Source of the DNA: CALBZE01 sp036381255
GTDB taxonomy: Bacteria; Gemmatimonadota; Gemmatimonadetes; Longimicrobiales; RSA9
Assembly (NCBI GenBank): GCA_036381255.1
Contig: DASVDG010000037.1
Coordinates: 1-64,000 of the forward strand
Length of the DNA: 64,000 nucleotides
Reading direction: 5' to 3'
Below the pieces are notes generated by a model. It had not been told where the DNA came from and did not search any database. It worked only from the letters and a program-made list of their open reading frames with translations. A program made the translations under genes and the position numbers. Positions 51,394 through 61,583 of this stretch are shown piece by piece (positions within the stretch are counted from its first letter, which is position 1; each line of letters starts with the position of its first letter).

Positions 51394-51396
51394 GCC

Positions 51397-52128
51397 GTGC
51401 CCTTCCTGCTGGATCTGCTGACGCGGAACTGGACGATCAAGCTCACCGCGCTGCTGATCGCGGTGCTGCTGTGGACGATCGTCAAGTCGGATGAGCCGAC
51501 CCGGGTACCGGTCGAGAACGTGCCGATCGAGGTCGCACTGCGCGATCCCGGCTGGATGCTCGCCTCGCCGCCGTCCCCGCCGACGGCGACCGTCATCTTC
51601 TCGGGCCCGGTCCGGGAGCTGGCCCGGCTGGCGGTCGCGCAGCCCCGGGTCGTGATCCCGGTCGACGAGGTGAGCGACTCCATCGAGGTCCGCCAGCTCC
51701 GCACCGGCTGGGTCCAGCTCGAGGGCGACCTTTCGCGGACCCGGACGGAGGACATCCGGCCGGGCGCGGTGCTGCTCGCGTTCGAGCGCCTCACGACGCG
51801 GCTCGTGCCGGTCACGGTCCGGACGCGGGGCGACCTTCCGCCCGGCCTCGATTTCGCGGCGCCGCTCCGCGTCGAGCCGCCCGCCGTCCGGGTGAGCGGC
51901 CCGCGGCGCGCCATCGAGGCGCTGGACTCCGTCGTGACCGTGCCGCTCGAGCTCGGCGGCCTGCGTGGCTCGGCCGCGATCACCGCGGAGCTCGACACGA
52001 CCGAGCTCCGCGGGCTGATCCTCTCGCCGGCCACCGTCGATGTGGTGGTCCGGGTCAAGCCCGCCGTTCAGGACACGGCCGTACTCGGGGCGCCGGCCGA
52101 CTCCGCCCGGCGCCCGGGATCGGAGTAG
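51397..52128 (+). CDS. YbbR/CdaR-like protein
   Basis: A 243-residue protein with an N-terminal membrane helix (WTIKLTALLIAVLLWTIVKSDE) and two YbbR-type beta domains (VPVENVPIEVALRDPGWML, LVPVTVRTRGDLPPG). In Firmicutes CdaR controls the diadenylate cyclase; no such enzyme is adjacent. GTG 51397, three bases after the PASTA gene. Confidence 0.88.
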   Translation: MPFLLDLLTRNWTIKLTALLIAVLLWTIVKSDEPTRVPVENVPIEVALRDPGWMLASPPSPPTATVIFSGPVRELARLAVAQPRVVIPVDEVSDSIEVRQLRTGWVQLEGDLSRTRTEDIRPGAVLLAFERLTTRLVPVTVRTRGDLPPGLDFAAPLRVEPPAVRVSGPRRAIEALDSVVTVPLELGGLRGSAAITAELDTTELRGLILSPATVDVVVRVKPAVQDTAVLGAPADSARRPGSE

Positions 52129-52130
52129 CC

Positions 52131-53186
52131 ATGGCCGACCGCGAGCCGCTGATCCTGGGGGTCGAGACCTCGTGCGATGAGACCTCCGCCGCCGTGCTCC
52201 GCGGCGACCGCGAGCTCCTCGGCCACGTCATCCTCTCGCAGGACATCCACAAGCTCTACGGCGGCGTGGTCCCGGAGCTCGCGAGCCGCGCGCACATCCG
52301 CGTCATCGACGACGTCGTCGACGGCGCGCTGGCCGAGGCGGGCATCTCGCTCGCGGACATCGATGTCTTCGGCGTGACCGCCGGGCCCGGCCTGATCGGC
52401 GCGCTCCTGGTCGGACTGACCTGGGCGAAGGCCGTCGCCTACGCGCGCGGCCGCCCGCTGATCCCGGTGCACCACATGGAGGCGCACCTCTTCGCGGTCG
52501 AGCTCGAGAACCCCGCCGCCCGGCCGCCGTTCGTCGGCCTCCTCGTCTCCGGCGGCCACACGATGCTGCTCTGGGTGCCGGAGTGGGGGCGCTACGAGCT
52601 GCTCGGCGAGACGCGCGACGATGCGGCCGGCGAGGCGTTCGACAAGGTCGCCAAGATCCTGGGCCTCGGCTACCCGGGCGGCCCGGTCATCCAGCGCGTC
52701 GCGCAGGACGGCGATCCGAACGCCCATGTCTTCCCCCGGCCGATGCTCGCGGCGAACCAGCGCGAGGACGACCCGCAGTATTACGACTTCTCGTTCAGCG
52801 GGCTCAAGACGGCGGTCCTGACTCGCGTCCGGCAGCTCGAGGCCGAAGGCCGGCTCGCCGCGGAGGTGCCGAACCTCGCCGCGTCGTTCCAGGCGGCCGC
52901 AGTCGACGTGCTCGTGGCCAAGACGATGCGCGCCGTCGAAGCGAAGCGGTGCCGGCGCGTGCTGATCGGCGGCGGCGTCGCGGCCAGCCGCGCGCTTCGG
53001 GCGGGCCTGTCGGACGCACTCGGACCGGACGGCGCGCTATTCCACCCGTCGCCGCGCCTGGCCACCGACAACGGCGCGATGATCGCCCGCGCCGCACGCT
53101 TCCACTGGGAGCGGGGCGATCGGGCCGGGCTCGACGTCACGGCGCGCGCCGACCTGCCGTTCCCGGGGCTGGAGCGGGCCCGATGA
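52131..53186 (+). CDS. tsaD: tRNA threonylcarbamoyltransferase TsaD
   Basis: A 351-residue ASKHA-fold enzyme transferring threonylcarbamoyl to A37 of ANN-decoding tRNAs. Start LGVETSCDETSAAV, metal-site HHMEAHL, GLLVSGGHTMLLWV, GEAFDKVAKILGLGYPGG and the C-terminal GGGVAASRALR / TDNGAMIA are intact. ATG 52131, two bases after the YbbR gene. Confidence 0.97.
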   Translation: MADREPLILGVETSCDETSAAVLRGDRELLGHVILSQDIHKLYGGVVPELASRAHIRVIDDVVDGALAEAGISLADIDVFGVTAGPGLIGALLVGLTWAKAVAYARGRPLIPVHHMEAHLFAVELENPAARPPFVGLLVSGGHTMLLWVPEWGRYELLGETRDDAAGEAFDKVAKILGLGYPGGPVIQRVAQDGDPNAHVFPRPMLAANQREDDPQYYDFSFSGLKTAVLTRVRQLEAEGRLAAEVPNLAASFQAAAVDVLVAKTMRAVEAKRCRRVLIGGGVAASRALRAGLSDALGPDGALFHPSPRLATDNGAMIARAARFHWERGDRAGLDVTARADLPFPGLERAR

Positions 53187-53215
53187 CGCGATCGGCCGGG
53201 CGGTAGGAGGTGCAC

Positions 53216-54115
53216 GTGCTCACGCTCCTCCACGTCTCCGACCTGCACTTCGGCCCGCCGTACGTGCCGCGGGTGGGCGAGGCGCTGCTGGAAGCCGCCG
53301 CCGCGCTGGAGCCGGACATCATCGTGGCCAGCGGCGATTTCACGCAGCGCGCCAAGGAAAGCCAGTTCGAGGCGGCCCGGCGCTACCTCGACCGCCTCCC
53401 CCCGGTCCCGCTCATCGTCGTGCCCGGGAACCACGACGTCCCCCTCTACCGCGTCGCGGAGCGGATCTTTTCGCCGTTCGACCTGTATCGTCAGTACATT
53501 TCCGGGGAACTGGACACCGTCTTCCGTCGGGACGACGTCGTGATCGTCGGGCTCAACTCCACCAGCCCGCGCCGGGCGATCACGAACGGCCGGATCGATG
53601 CGGAGCAGCTCGACTTCTGCGAAGCGGCGCTGCGCGACGCGCCCCCGGGCGCGGCCCGCATCGTCGTCGCGCACCACCACTTCGCGCCGGCACCCGACTA
53701 CGAGGGCGGCCAGGTGATGCCGAAAGCGAAACGCGCGATCGACCGGTTCACCGCACTCGACGTGGACCTGATTCTCGGGGGGCACCTTCACCGGGCGTAC
53801 ATCGGCAACTCGCTCGATGTCTATCCGGGCCGCGAACGCGAGCACGGGATCATCATCGTCCAGTGCGGAACCAGCACGTCGCGCCGGGGCCGCGTCCGCG
53901 AGCGGGAGAAGAACTCCTTCAATCTGATCCGCGTGGGCGAAGACATCATCCGCGTGACACATTACATGTACTTCGATGAAGCCGATGGCTTCGCACCCTT
54001 CAGCCGTCATGTCTTCCCGCGCCCGGGGCTGCGGTATTTCAACGACTCCGTCGGCCTGGAGCCGGACCGCTCCGCGCGGCCGTTCCGACATCCGGCCGCG
54101 AGCGACGGAGACTGA
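53216..54115 (+). CDS. metallophosphoesterase
   Basis: A 299-residue calcineurin-like phosphoesterase: SDLHFG, ASGDFTQR, PGNHDVPLY, VVAHHHF and GGHLHRAY provide the di-metal ligands. Members hydrolyse nucleotides, UDP-diacylglucosamine or other phosphoesters; substrate not determined. GTG 53216 is preferred because AGGAGG lies five bases upstream; the GTG two codons earlier overlaps that site. Next to tamA, so a lipid-A-like role is conceivable but unproven. Confidence 0.85.
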   Translation: MLTLLHVSDLHFGPPYVPRVGEALLEAAAALEPDIIVASGDFTQRAKESQFEAARRYLDRLPPVPLIVVPGNHDVPLYRVAERIFSPFDLYRQYISGELDTVFRRDDVVIVGLNSTSPRRAITNGRIDAEQLDFCEAALRDAPPGAARIVVAHHHFAPAPDYEGGQVMPKAKRAIDRFTALDVDLILGGHLHRAYIGNSLDVYPGREREHGIIIVQCGTSTSRRGRVREREKNSFNLIRVGEDIIRVTHYMYFDEADGFAPFSRHVFPRPGLRYFNDSVGLEPDRSARPFRHPAASDGD

Positions 54116-54119
54116 TGCG

Positions 54120-56360
54120 GTGAACGGGCAGGGGTGCGCCTCCGTGGGGCGGAAGCGGCTCCGGCGGGCGTGTTCGGTGCGGATGGTCCGGCTCCGCATC
54201 GCCGTGGCCGCGCTCGCGTTCGCGGCCGCGGCCCCGCGCCCGCTCCCCGCCCAGGATGGCGCCGCAGTCCGGCGCGAAGTCGTCGAGCTCGCGTTCGAAG
54301 GCGCGGAATCGTTCCGCGCCGAGCAGCTGCGCACGGCGATCGAGACGCGGGAGAGCGGCTGCAACGTCCCGGTCCTCTGCTATCTCGGCATCGGAAGGGA
54401 CGTGCAGTACCTCGAGAACCCCGCTATCCTCCGCGCCGACGTGATTCGCCTGCGGTATTTCTATTCCCGACGCGGTTACCGCGAGGCCAGGATCAGCGTG
54501 GACACGATCCCGTTCGGTTCGGGGCTCCGCGTCGTGTTCCGGATCGAGGAGGGGCGGCCGGTCCGCGTCGCCACGCTCGAGGTCGACGGCGCGGCCGGCT
54601 TCCTGCCGGACGGCATCGTGGAGCAGCTCCCGCTCCGCCGCGGCGACCCGCTGAACCTCATCGTCGTCGAGGCCACGCGCGACTCGCTCATCAGCGCCAT
54701 GCGGAACCGTGGCTATCCCCGGGCCGACGTGCTGATCGACCGTATCTTCATCCCGAACGAGTCGCTCGATGCCGAGGTGAGGTACGTCGTCATTCCGGGG
54801 ACGCACGCACGCTTCGGCACGGTCGAGATCACCGGCCGCAACCGGATCTCCGAGGACGTGATCCGCAGGATGCTGACGTTCCGGGAGGGCGACATCTACC
54901 GGCAGGACGCGCTGATCAGCAGCCAGCGCAACCTCTACGGTCTGAACGTCTTCCAGAACGTCTCGATTCAGCCGCTCGCGAGCGAGGCATCGGACACGAT
55001 CATCCCGGTTCGCGTCCAGGTGAACGAGGGGGACATCCACCGCATCCGGCTCGGCGCCGGCGCGAACAACCTGGACTGCATCAACGCCGAAGGCAGTTGG
55101 ACGAGCCGCAACTTTCTCGGCGGCGCGCGCCGCCTCGAGGTGCGTGGCGTGGTGACGAACGTGTTCGCGCAGCAGCTCTTCGAGAGTGCCAGCGTGTGCG
55201 AGATCCAGGAGAACCTCGACCCCGCGTACCGCGAGCTCAGCGGCTCGCTCTCCGCCGACTTCACTCAGCCCTGGTTCCTCGGTCCGCGCAACACGCTCGG
55301 CGCGGGCGTGTTCATCGAGCGGCGGAGCCTTCCGGGCGTGTTCATCCGCGAAGCACGCGGCGGGTACCTGAGCATCACCCGCTCGATCAGCTCCCGCACG
55401 TCGCTGGGGCTCGGCTTTCGACCCGAGCTGACCGAGCTCAACGCGACGGGCGGCGAGGACGTCTTCTGCATGACGTTCACCGCCTGCCCGGTGGACCAGG
55501 TCGAGATCCTCGGCCGCAAACACTGGTTGAACCCGGTCACGCTGTCCTTCGCGCGCGACCGCACGAACTCGGTATTTTTTCCGAGTCGCGGCTACGTCAT
55601 GCGTCTGGAGACCGAGTACGCCTCCTCGGCGACCGGCTCCGAGTTCGCATTCGTCCTCGCCGCCGGCGACCTGAGCGGGTACGTCCATCTCGGGCACGGC
55701 GTGATCCTTGCCTCGCGGCTGCGGGGCGGGTGGGCGCGCTCGATCGACGAGCCGGGTACGGCGGCGGGGCTCGGACTGCATCCGCAGAAGCGCTTCTTCG
55801 CCGGCGGCGCGAACAGCGTCCGCGGCTTCGCGCAGTACCGCCTCGGCCCGAAGGTGCTGCACGTGGATTCGATCCTGCTGACCCGGCCCGTAGCCGCCGA
55901 TGGCGGCGGCGCCGGCTGCACCGAGGCCGAGGTCGCGAGCGGGACCTGCGACCCCGGCGCACTGGGCATGGGCGCATTCGACGTCCGCCCCGTCGGCGGC
56001 GACCTGTTGCTCGAAGGCAGCGTCGAACTCCGGTTCCCGCTCTTCGGCGACACCTGGCGCGGCGCCGCGTTCGTCGACTTCGGCCAGGTCTGGCAGAGGG
56101 CCGCGGAGGACGGCGTGGACCCCGACGTGCGGCTGAGCGACGTCGTCGCCTCGCCCGGGGTCGGGATCCGGTATCGCAGCCCGATCGGGCCGATCCGCAT
56201 CGACGTAGGATACAACGCGCAGGCGAACGAAATGCTCCCCGTGGTCACGACCGTAGATGGCCGGCTCCGCTTCCAGCAGCCCTACTCCTGGGACCTGGGC
56301 GACCGTTTCTGGAACTGGGACCGGCTGCAGTTCCACTTCTCGATCGGACAGGCGTTCTAG
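54120..56360 (+). CDS. tamA: BamA/TamA-family outer-membrane protein
   Basis: A 746-residue Omp85 protein: basic signal region and cleavage near PLPAQ, then several POTRA domains (residues about 55-350; LAFEGAESFRAEQL, FGTVEITGRNRISEDVI) and a C-terminal 16-strand barrel with FPSRGYVMRLE-, FFAGGANSVRGF and the final SIGQAF. It inserts beta-barrel proteins. Paired with the TamB-type gene four bases on, so TamA is the better name. GTG 54120 has GGAG nine bases before; ATG 54183 is the alternative start nearer the hydrophobic core. Confidence 0.88.
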   Translation: MNGQGCASVGRKRLRRACSVRMVRLRIAVAALAFAAAAPRPLPAQDGAAVRREVVELAFEGAESFRAEQLRTAIETRESGCNVPVLCYLGIGRDVQYLENPAILRADVIRLRYFYSRRGYREARISVDTIPFGSGLRVVFRIEEGRPVRVATLEVDGAAGFLPDGIVEQLPLRRGDPLNLIVVEATRDSLISAMRNRGYPRADVLIDRIFIPNESLDAEVRYVVIPGTHARFGTVEITGRNRISEDVIRRMLTFREGDIYRQDALISSQRNLYGLNVFQNVSIQPLASEASDTIIPVRVQVNEGDIHRIRLGAGANNLDCINAEGSWTSRNFLGGARRLEVRGVVTNVFAQQLFESASVCEIQENLDPAYRELSGSLSADFTQPWFLGPRNTLGAGVFIERRSLPGVFIREARGGYLSITRSISSRTSLGLGFRPELTELNATGGEDVFCMTFTACPVDQVEILGRKHWLNPVTLSFARDRTNSVFFPSRGYVMRLETEYASSATGSEFAFVLAAGDLSGYVHLGHGVILASRLRGGWARSIDEPGTAAGLGLHPQKRFFAGGANSVRGFAQYRLGPKVLHVDSILLTRPVAADGGGAGCTEAEVASGTCDPGALGMGAFDVRPVGGDLLLEGSVELRFPLFGDTWRGAAFVDFGQVWQRAAEDGVDPDVRLSDVVASPGVGIRYRSPIGPIRIDVGYNAQANEMLPVVTTVDGRLRFQQPYSWDLGDRFWNWDRLQFHFSIGQAF

Positions 56361-56363
56361 GCC

Positions 56364-59300
56364 GTGAACCGCAAGATTCGCCTCGCCGGCTACGTCTTCC
56401 TCGGGCTGGTTCTCGGCCTCGCCGTCATCGTGGGCGCGCTCTACGTGCTCACGCAGACCGAATACGGCCTCGAGCGCGTGCGCCGGTTCGCGCTCGAGCA
56501 GATCGGCGAGCAGGTCGAGGGCGAGCTGCGCGTCGCGCGCATCGAGAGCGCGGGGCTGTTCGGCGGGGTCGTCCTGCACGACGTCACGCTCGAAGACCCC
56601 CGCGGTTTCCCGTTCCTCCGTGCCGACAGCATCCGCCTCCAGTACCGCTGGCGCAACCTGCTGCGCGGGCAGATCGTGTTCGACCGCCTCGTCGCCTACC
56701 GTCCGGAGGTCTACGTCACGCGGCTCCCGGGAGACACGCTCTGGAACTACGAGCGCGTGTTCCCGGACCGGACGCCGGGGATCGACGAGCCGAACGACTT
56801 CATCCTCATCGACCGTGTGACGATCGTGGACGGCCTGGCCGTCGTGCGTACGCCGTGGAAGCCCGACCCGGTCGTCGAGCCCGAGGACACGGCCCGGATC
56901 CTCCTCGAAGAGATCCCGGGGTACGGCACGGTCCGCGTCTACCGGTTCGAGGACGTCGACGCCGTCCTCCCCCGCGTGCTCTGGGAGTCGCCCGTCGAGG
57001 AGGGCAAGCTGATCCGCGTGGCGAGCCTCTCGACGCGCGGGTACATCTTCGAGACGCCGTTCGATCTGGTCGATTTCGGCGGGGTAGTCACGATCCGCGA
57101 CTCGCTGATCGCGTTCGAGGCCGAGCGGTTCCGCCTGCCCAATAGCCGCGGCTCGGCGCTCGGGCGCGTGATCGCGGACGACGGAAACTTCTACGACATC
57201 CGGATCGTCGCCGACGCCGTCGATTTCGCCGACATCCAGTGGCTGTACCCGCCGCTCCCGGACGAGGGCTACGGCGAGCTCGTGTTCCGGATCCAGAGTC
57301 AGCCCGGCGGCACGCTGTGGTACGCACAGGACGCGTACGTCCGCGCGCCCGGCACCGAGGTGCGCGGCGACTTCGGCATCGTGACCGGGGACACGCTCTA
57401 CTTCACGCGGGTGAACCTGCGCGCATCGCCGATCGACCTGGAGCTCGTCGCGGACATGCTCCCCGGTGAGCTCGACGTCGAGGGGCTCATGGTCGGCACG
57501 GTCGTCGTCGAGGGGCCGGTCTCATCGCTCAGCACAGAGGTCGACGTCCGGCTCTCGCGCGCGGGCGCCGCCGACGCCGCGCCGGCTCACGTCCGGGGGA
57601 GCGGGACGCTCGACCTGCGTGCGCCGTTCGGCGTCGAGAACCTCGACCTGACGGTCGACGGCCTCGACGTCGCGCTGATCCCGGTGCTGCGGGACCGTCT
57701 CGACGCGGGCGGGAAGGTGTCGGGCCGCATCCGCGCGACGGGCCGCCTGGACCGGTCGGTCCGCTTCGCGACGGCGATTCGCCACGAGCTTGCCGGCCGG
57801 ACGGCCTCGGCGCTCCACGGGTCGGGGACGCTCCAGTACGCGTCGCGCGACCGGGCGGCGCTGGACGCGACGCTCGAGGCGGATTCGATCGCGCTCGAGC
57901 TGCTCGGCGCCGTGGTCCCGGCGCTCGGCGGGGTGCGCGGCGAGGTGCGGGGGCCGGTCCGGCTGGTCGGACCGCTCTCCGATCTGACGCTCGACGCCGA
58001 CCTGGAATCGCGCGCCGGCCGCCTGGAACTGGACGGCCGCTTCGATCTCACGGGGCCGCGACTCCGCTACACCGCGGAGGGTCGGATCACCGAATTCCGC
58101 CTCGACCGCGTGCTCGCCGGGCTCGACGAGACGGTGCTCACCGCCCGCGTCGAGGCGCGGGCCACGGGGGACGATGATGCCGCGCGCGTCCGCGTCGAGC
58201 TCGACTCGGGATGGACCGGCCCCGTCGAGCTGAGCAGCGGCATCGCGCAGCTCCGGTTCGCCGACGGCCTCGTCCACGTCGACTCGCTGACCATCGAAGG
58301 CGCCGTCGGCCGGCTCGTGGCCGCCGGCACGCTCGGGACCGATTCCACGAGCCACGGAACGCTGGAGGTCGCGGTCCAGATCGACTCCCTCGCCGCACTG
58401 CGACGCCGTCTCTTCGACGACGCTGCGCTCGCCCTGGCGGACACCATGGGCAGCCGCATCGGCGGGGCCGCCTTCGTCCGCGCCACGCTGCGGGGCTCGA
58501 TCGCCGACCTCGCCGCCGACGGCGAGCTGCGCCTCGACGGCGCCACGTACCGCGCGTTCGAGGTCGGGCGCGCCGACGTGCGCTTCGCGGCCCGCGGGAT
58601 CGGGACCGACTCGCTCCACGTCGCGGCCCGCGGCGATGCGAGCGGCGCCTCCGTCTACGGCCGCCCGCTCGATTCCGCCCACGCCACGGTCGCGTTCGAG
58701 AACGGCGCCGGCCGGTTCGAGCTCGAGGCCCGCGGCGCCGAGCCCGTCGTCGCCGACTACCGCCTGCTCGGCGGTTTCCAACGCCTCGGCGACGCGTTCG
58801 AGCTCGAGCTCCGGGAGCTCCACGCCCGCGACTGGGTGGGCGACTGGCGGCTGGCGGAGCCGGCGCGGGTCCGCCTCGGGGGGCGCGGTCTCGACATCGA
58901 CGACCTCTTCCTCATCCGCGGCGACGGCACCGCCCGGATCCGGGCGTACGGGCAGATCCCGTGGCGGTCGCGCTCGGCGCTCGCCGCGACGGAGTCGCCG
59001 CCCGCCGACTTCCGACTCGAGATCGAGGGGATCCCGCTCGCTCCGCTCCGCGCCGATACCGCCGGGTCGACCGCGCTGGCCCGCCTTTCCGGCGCCGTGA
59101 CCGTCTCCGGCACCGCCGAGTCGCCCGTCATGACGGCCGACCTGCTCCTCGATGCCGTCCATTACGACGACGTCCGGGTCGATCGCATCGACGCCCACCT
59201 CGAGTACGCGGATCAACGGCTCGAGGGACGCGTCGAGGCGTACCTCGACGGCGAGCCGATCCTCACCGGCTCCGGCCTGGTCCCGGTCGACCTCGCCCTC

Positions 59301-60794
59301 GCGCCGATCGGGGAGCGCCGGCTGGACCGGTCCGTCAACGTCCGGTTCCGCGCCGACCGCGTGCCCGCCGCGTTCCTGACCGGCATGGTCGACGGGTTCC
59401 GCGAGGTGCGCGGCGACCTGACCGGATCCATCACCGTCGGCGGGACCACGGTCGCGCCGCGGCTCGGCGGCCTGGTCGAGCTCAGCGACGGGGAGATGGT
59501 CTGGAACGTCTCCGGCGTCCGCTATCGTGACGTCGAGGGGACGTTCCGCGTGCTCGAGGACCAGGTCGTCGCCGTCGACCTCGTCGCGCGGACCGACAAC
59601 GGCACGGCCACCGCGGCCGGCACGCTGACCTTCGTCCCGCTCACCGACCCGGAGCTCGCGCTCACGATCACCACGCGCGAGTTCCAGCTCGCGCGGCGCC
59701 CCGACGTCGCGGCGACGGGGACCGGCCGGATCCGCCTCTCCGGGCGCTACACCCAGCCGCGGCTCACGGGCAACATCCAGATCGACCGGGGCGAGCTCTT
59801 CCTCGACGAGGTCTGGCACCGCTACAACGTCGTCGCCCTCGACGACGAGACCCTCCTCAGCGTCGTCGACACGTCGATCGTGTCGATCCAGCGGATCGAG
59901 AACCCGTTCACGCGAAACCTCATCGTCCAGGACTTCACGATCGACGTGGGGCGCGACAGTTGGCTCCGCGGCCGCACGCTCGACGTCGAGGTCGCCGGCC
60001 GGCTGCACGTCGACTACGACCGCCGCGGCGACGATCTCCGGCTGACCGGCGCGCTGAACGCGATCCGCGGCGCCTACGAGCTCTATCTCGCCGAGGAGAT
60101 CCCGGCCCACCGGTTCGCCGTGCGCGAGGGCACCGTCGAGTTCGATGGGACGCCCGGCATCAACCCCCGCCTCGACATCGTCGCCATGCACCGGGTCCGG
60201 ACCGAAGGAGGCACGCTGAACGTCGAGGCGGTCGTGACCGGCACCCTGCGCGATCCCCGGGTCCGGCTCCGCAGCGACGTGCAGCCGCCGATCGCCGAGT
60301 CGGATCTGCTGAGCCTGGTCCTCTTCGGCCGCCCGTTCTCCGAGCTCGTGCGCGTCGCCGGGCCCGGCGACTCGGGCACCGAAGCGTTCGAGGGGGTGCT
60401 CGCCGTCTACGGGTTCGGGTTCGCGACCGGCGCAGTGTCGACCGGACTCCAGTCGCTCTTCGCCGACTACGACCTCCTCGACTACATTGCCATCACGGAG
60501 TGGGAGGGCGACCGTGCCGATGGCAGCGGCCTCGGGAACATCTTCGCCCGCTCCCAGGTCGAGGTCGGCCGATACATCGGCGAGGACTGGTACGTCGCGT
60601 TCAGCAGCGGCCTGCCGACCGGGAACGAACAGAGGACGCGGGACCTCCTCGGCGCCCGCGTCGAGTGGCGCTTCGCGCCGACCTGGACCGGCGAGTTCTT
60701 CTGGGAGAACCGCTTCTCCCGCGGGCTCTCGCTCGATGCCGCGCAGCGGCAGAAGGTCTACGGCTTCTTCCTCTTCCGGGAATGGGGCTTCTGA
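56364..60794 (+). CDS. tamB: TamB/AsmA-like translocation and assembly protein
   Basis: A 1476-residue protein anchored by an N-terminal membrane helix (YVFLGLVLGLAVIVGALYVL) and built of repeated beta strands, the AsmA/TamB plan, forming a hydrophobic groove across the periplasm. The C-terminal DUF490 domain includes NIQIDRGELFLDEVWHRYNV and GTPGINPRLDIVAMH. It links the inner membrane to TamA and may carry phospholipid or barrel precursors. GTG 56364. Ends FGFFLFREWGF. Confidence 0.92.
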   Translation: MNRKIRLAGYVFLGLVLGLAVIVGALYVLTQTEYGLERVRRFALEQIGEQVEGELRVARIESAGLFGGVVLHDVTLEDPRGFPFLRADSIRLQYRWRNLLRGQIVFDRLVAYRPEVYVTRLPGDTLWNYERVFPDRTPGIDEPNDFILIDRVTIVDGLAVVRTPWKPDPVVEPEDTARILLEEIPGYGTVRVYRFEDVDAVLPRVLWESPVEEGKLIRVASLSTRGYIFETPFDLVDFGGVVTIRDSLIAFEAERFRLPNSRGSALGRVIADDGNFYDIRIVADAVDFADIQWLYPPLPDEGYGELVFRIQSQPGGTLWYAQDAYVRAPGTEVRGDFGIVTGDTLYFTRVNLRASPIDLELVADMLPGELDVEGLMVGTVVVEGPVSSLSTEVDVRLSRAGAADAAPAHVRGSGTLDLRAPFGVENLDLTVDGLDVALIPVLRDRLDAGGKVSGRIRATGRLDRSVRFATAIRHELAGRTASALHGSGTLQYASRDRAALDATLEADSIALELLGAVVPALGGVRGEVRGPVRLVGPLSDLTLDADLESRAGRLELDGRFDLTGPRLRYTAEGRITEFRLDRVLAGLDETVLTARVEARATGDDDAARVRVELDSGWTGPVELSSGIAQLRFADGLVHVDSLTIEGAVGRLVAAGTLGTDSTSHGTLEVAVQIDSLAALRRRLFDDAALALADTMGSRIGGAAFVRATLRGSIADLAADGELRLDGATYRAFEVGRADVRFAARGIGTDSLHVAARGDASGASVYGRPLDSAHATVAFENGAGRFELEARGAEPVVADYRLLGGFQRLGDAFELELRELHARDWVGDWRLAEPARVRLGGRGLDIDDLFLIRGDGTARIRAYGQIPWRSRSALAATESPPADFRLEIEGIPLAPLRADTAGSTALARLSGAVTVSGTAESPVMTADLLLDAVHYDDVRVDRIDAHLEYADQRLEGRVEAYLDGEPILTGSGLVPVDLALAPIGERRLDRSVNVRFRADRVPAAFLTGMVDGFREVRGDLTGSITVGGTTVAPRLGGLVELSDGEMVWNVSGVRYRDVEGTFRVLEDQVVAVDLVARTDNGTATAAGTLTFVPLTDPELALTITTREFQLARRPDVAATGTGRIRLSGRYTQPRLTGNIQIDRGELFLDEVWHRYNVVALDDETLLSVVDTSIVSIQRIENPFTRNLIVQDFTIDVGRDSWLRGRTLDVEVAGRLHVDYDRRGDDLRLTGALNAIRGAYELYLAEEIPAHRFAVREGTVEFDGTPGINPRLDIVAMHRVRTEGGTLNVEAVVTGTLRDPRVRLRSDVQPPIAESDLLSLVLFGRPFSELVRVAGPGDSGTEAFEGVLAVYGFGFATGAVSTGLQSLFADYDLLDYIAITEWEGDRADGSGLGNIFARSQVEVGRYIGEDWYVAFSSGLPTGNEQRTRDLLGARVEWRFAPTWTGEFFWENRFSRGLSLDAAQRQKVYGFFLFREWGF

Positions 60795-60819
60795 GCGCGC
60801 CGCGCCGCCCGGCGCTCAC

Positions 60820-61218
60820 CTACCGCCGCCGCCCCTCCTCCTCTGGCGACGGCATCGCGCCGAGAAACGGCGTCGCCACGAACAGTGCCAGCGCAGGGAG
60901 GATCAGGTCCACGACCGCGCGCGCATCGACCGATTCCAGCGCGAAGATGGTGCTCAGCAGCAGCACGCCCGCGGCGGCGCACAATACCCGCGCGAGCAGG
61001 GTGTTGCGCAGCGCGACCAGCACGGACGCGATCGCGCACGTGCCGGCCATCCCCAGCGCGGCCGCGAACCAGCCGGGCGCGTCCACCCGCGTCGCGACCG
61101 GCGCCGGCCGGCCGAGCATGCCGCCGTACCCGGCCATGATCAGGGCGTAGACCCCGACCACGATCACCAGCACGTCGGCCCATCGGCGGCGCTTCAACTG
61201 ACCCCTGCGTTTGGCCAT
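60820..61218 (-). CDS. small integral membrane protein
   Basis: A 132-residue hydrophobic protein with about four predicted membrane segments (VLVIVVGVYALIMAGYGGML, FAAALGMAGTCAIASVLVAL, VLCAAAGVLLLSTIFAL, VVDLILPALALFVATPF) and a basic N-terminus. No family recognised. ATG 61218 is preceded by GAGGGGAG. It converges on tamB. Confidence 0.8.
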   Translation of the reverse strand: MAKRRGQLKRRRWADVLVIVVGVYALIMAGYGGMLGRPAPVATRVDAPGWFAAALGMAGTCAIASVLVALRNTLLARVLCAAAGVLLLSTIFALESVDARAVVDLILPALALFVATPFLGAMPSPEEEGRRR

Positions 61219-61381
61219 CTCCCCTCGTGCGAGCGGCTCGCACCGTGCGGTGTGCGGGTCCCGGGACCACGGAAACGCAAGTCCTGCGCCGGGTCCGGCT
61301 CCCGCCGCCCGGACTGGACCCCGTGTCCCCCGCGAGGATATCTTGTCCGGTCGGTTTCGGTGATCGGGGAGGTGACCACGG

Positions 61382-61570
61382 ATGGAGAGAATCAAGGCTT
61401 TCATGCCCATGGCAGGGCTGTCCGCCCCGCTCGTCGTGCTCGGCGGCGCCCTCCGCGCTCGAGGGATCGGGCTGATGCGCCTCTTCAGCACGCGCCCCGC
61501 CACCGACGAGCGGGTCGCGCGTCTCCAGGCGCGGGCGGACACCCCGGAATTCCACCGGCGCGCCGCCTGA
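61382..61570 (+). CDS. small hypothetical protein
   Basis: A 62-residue peptide: hydrophobic middle (MPMAGLSAPLVVLGGALRARG) and a basic C-terminus (ARLQARADTPEFHRRAA). GGGAGGTG lies seven bases before ATG 61382, a strong ribosome site. Function unknown. It is 13 bases before the lipid-kinase gene, so it is likely co-transcribed with it. Confidence 0.6.
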   Translation: MERIKAFMPMAGLSAPLVVLGGALRARGIGLMRLFSTRPATDERVARLQARADTPEFHRRAA

Positions 61571-61583
61571 CCGGCACGGCAGA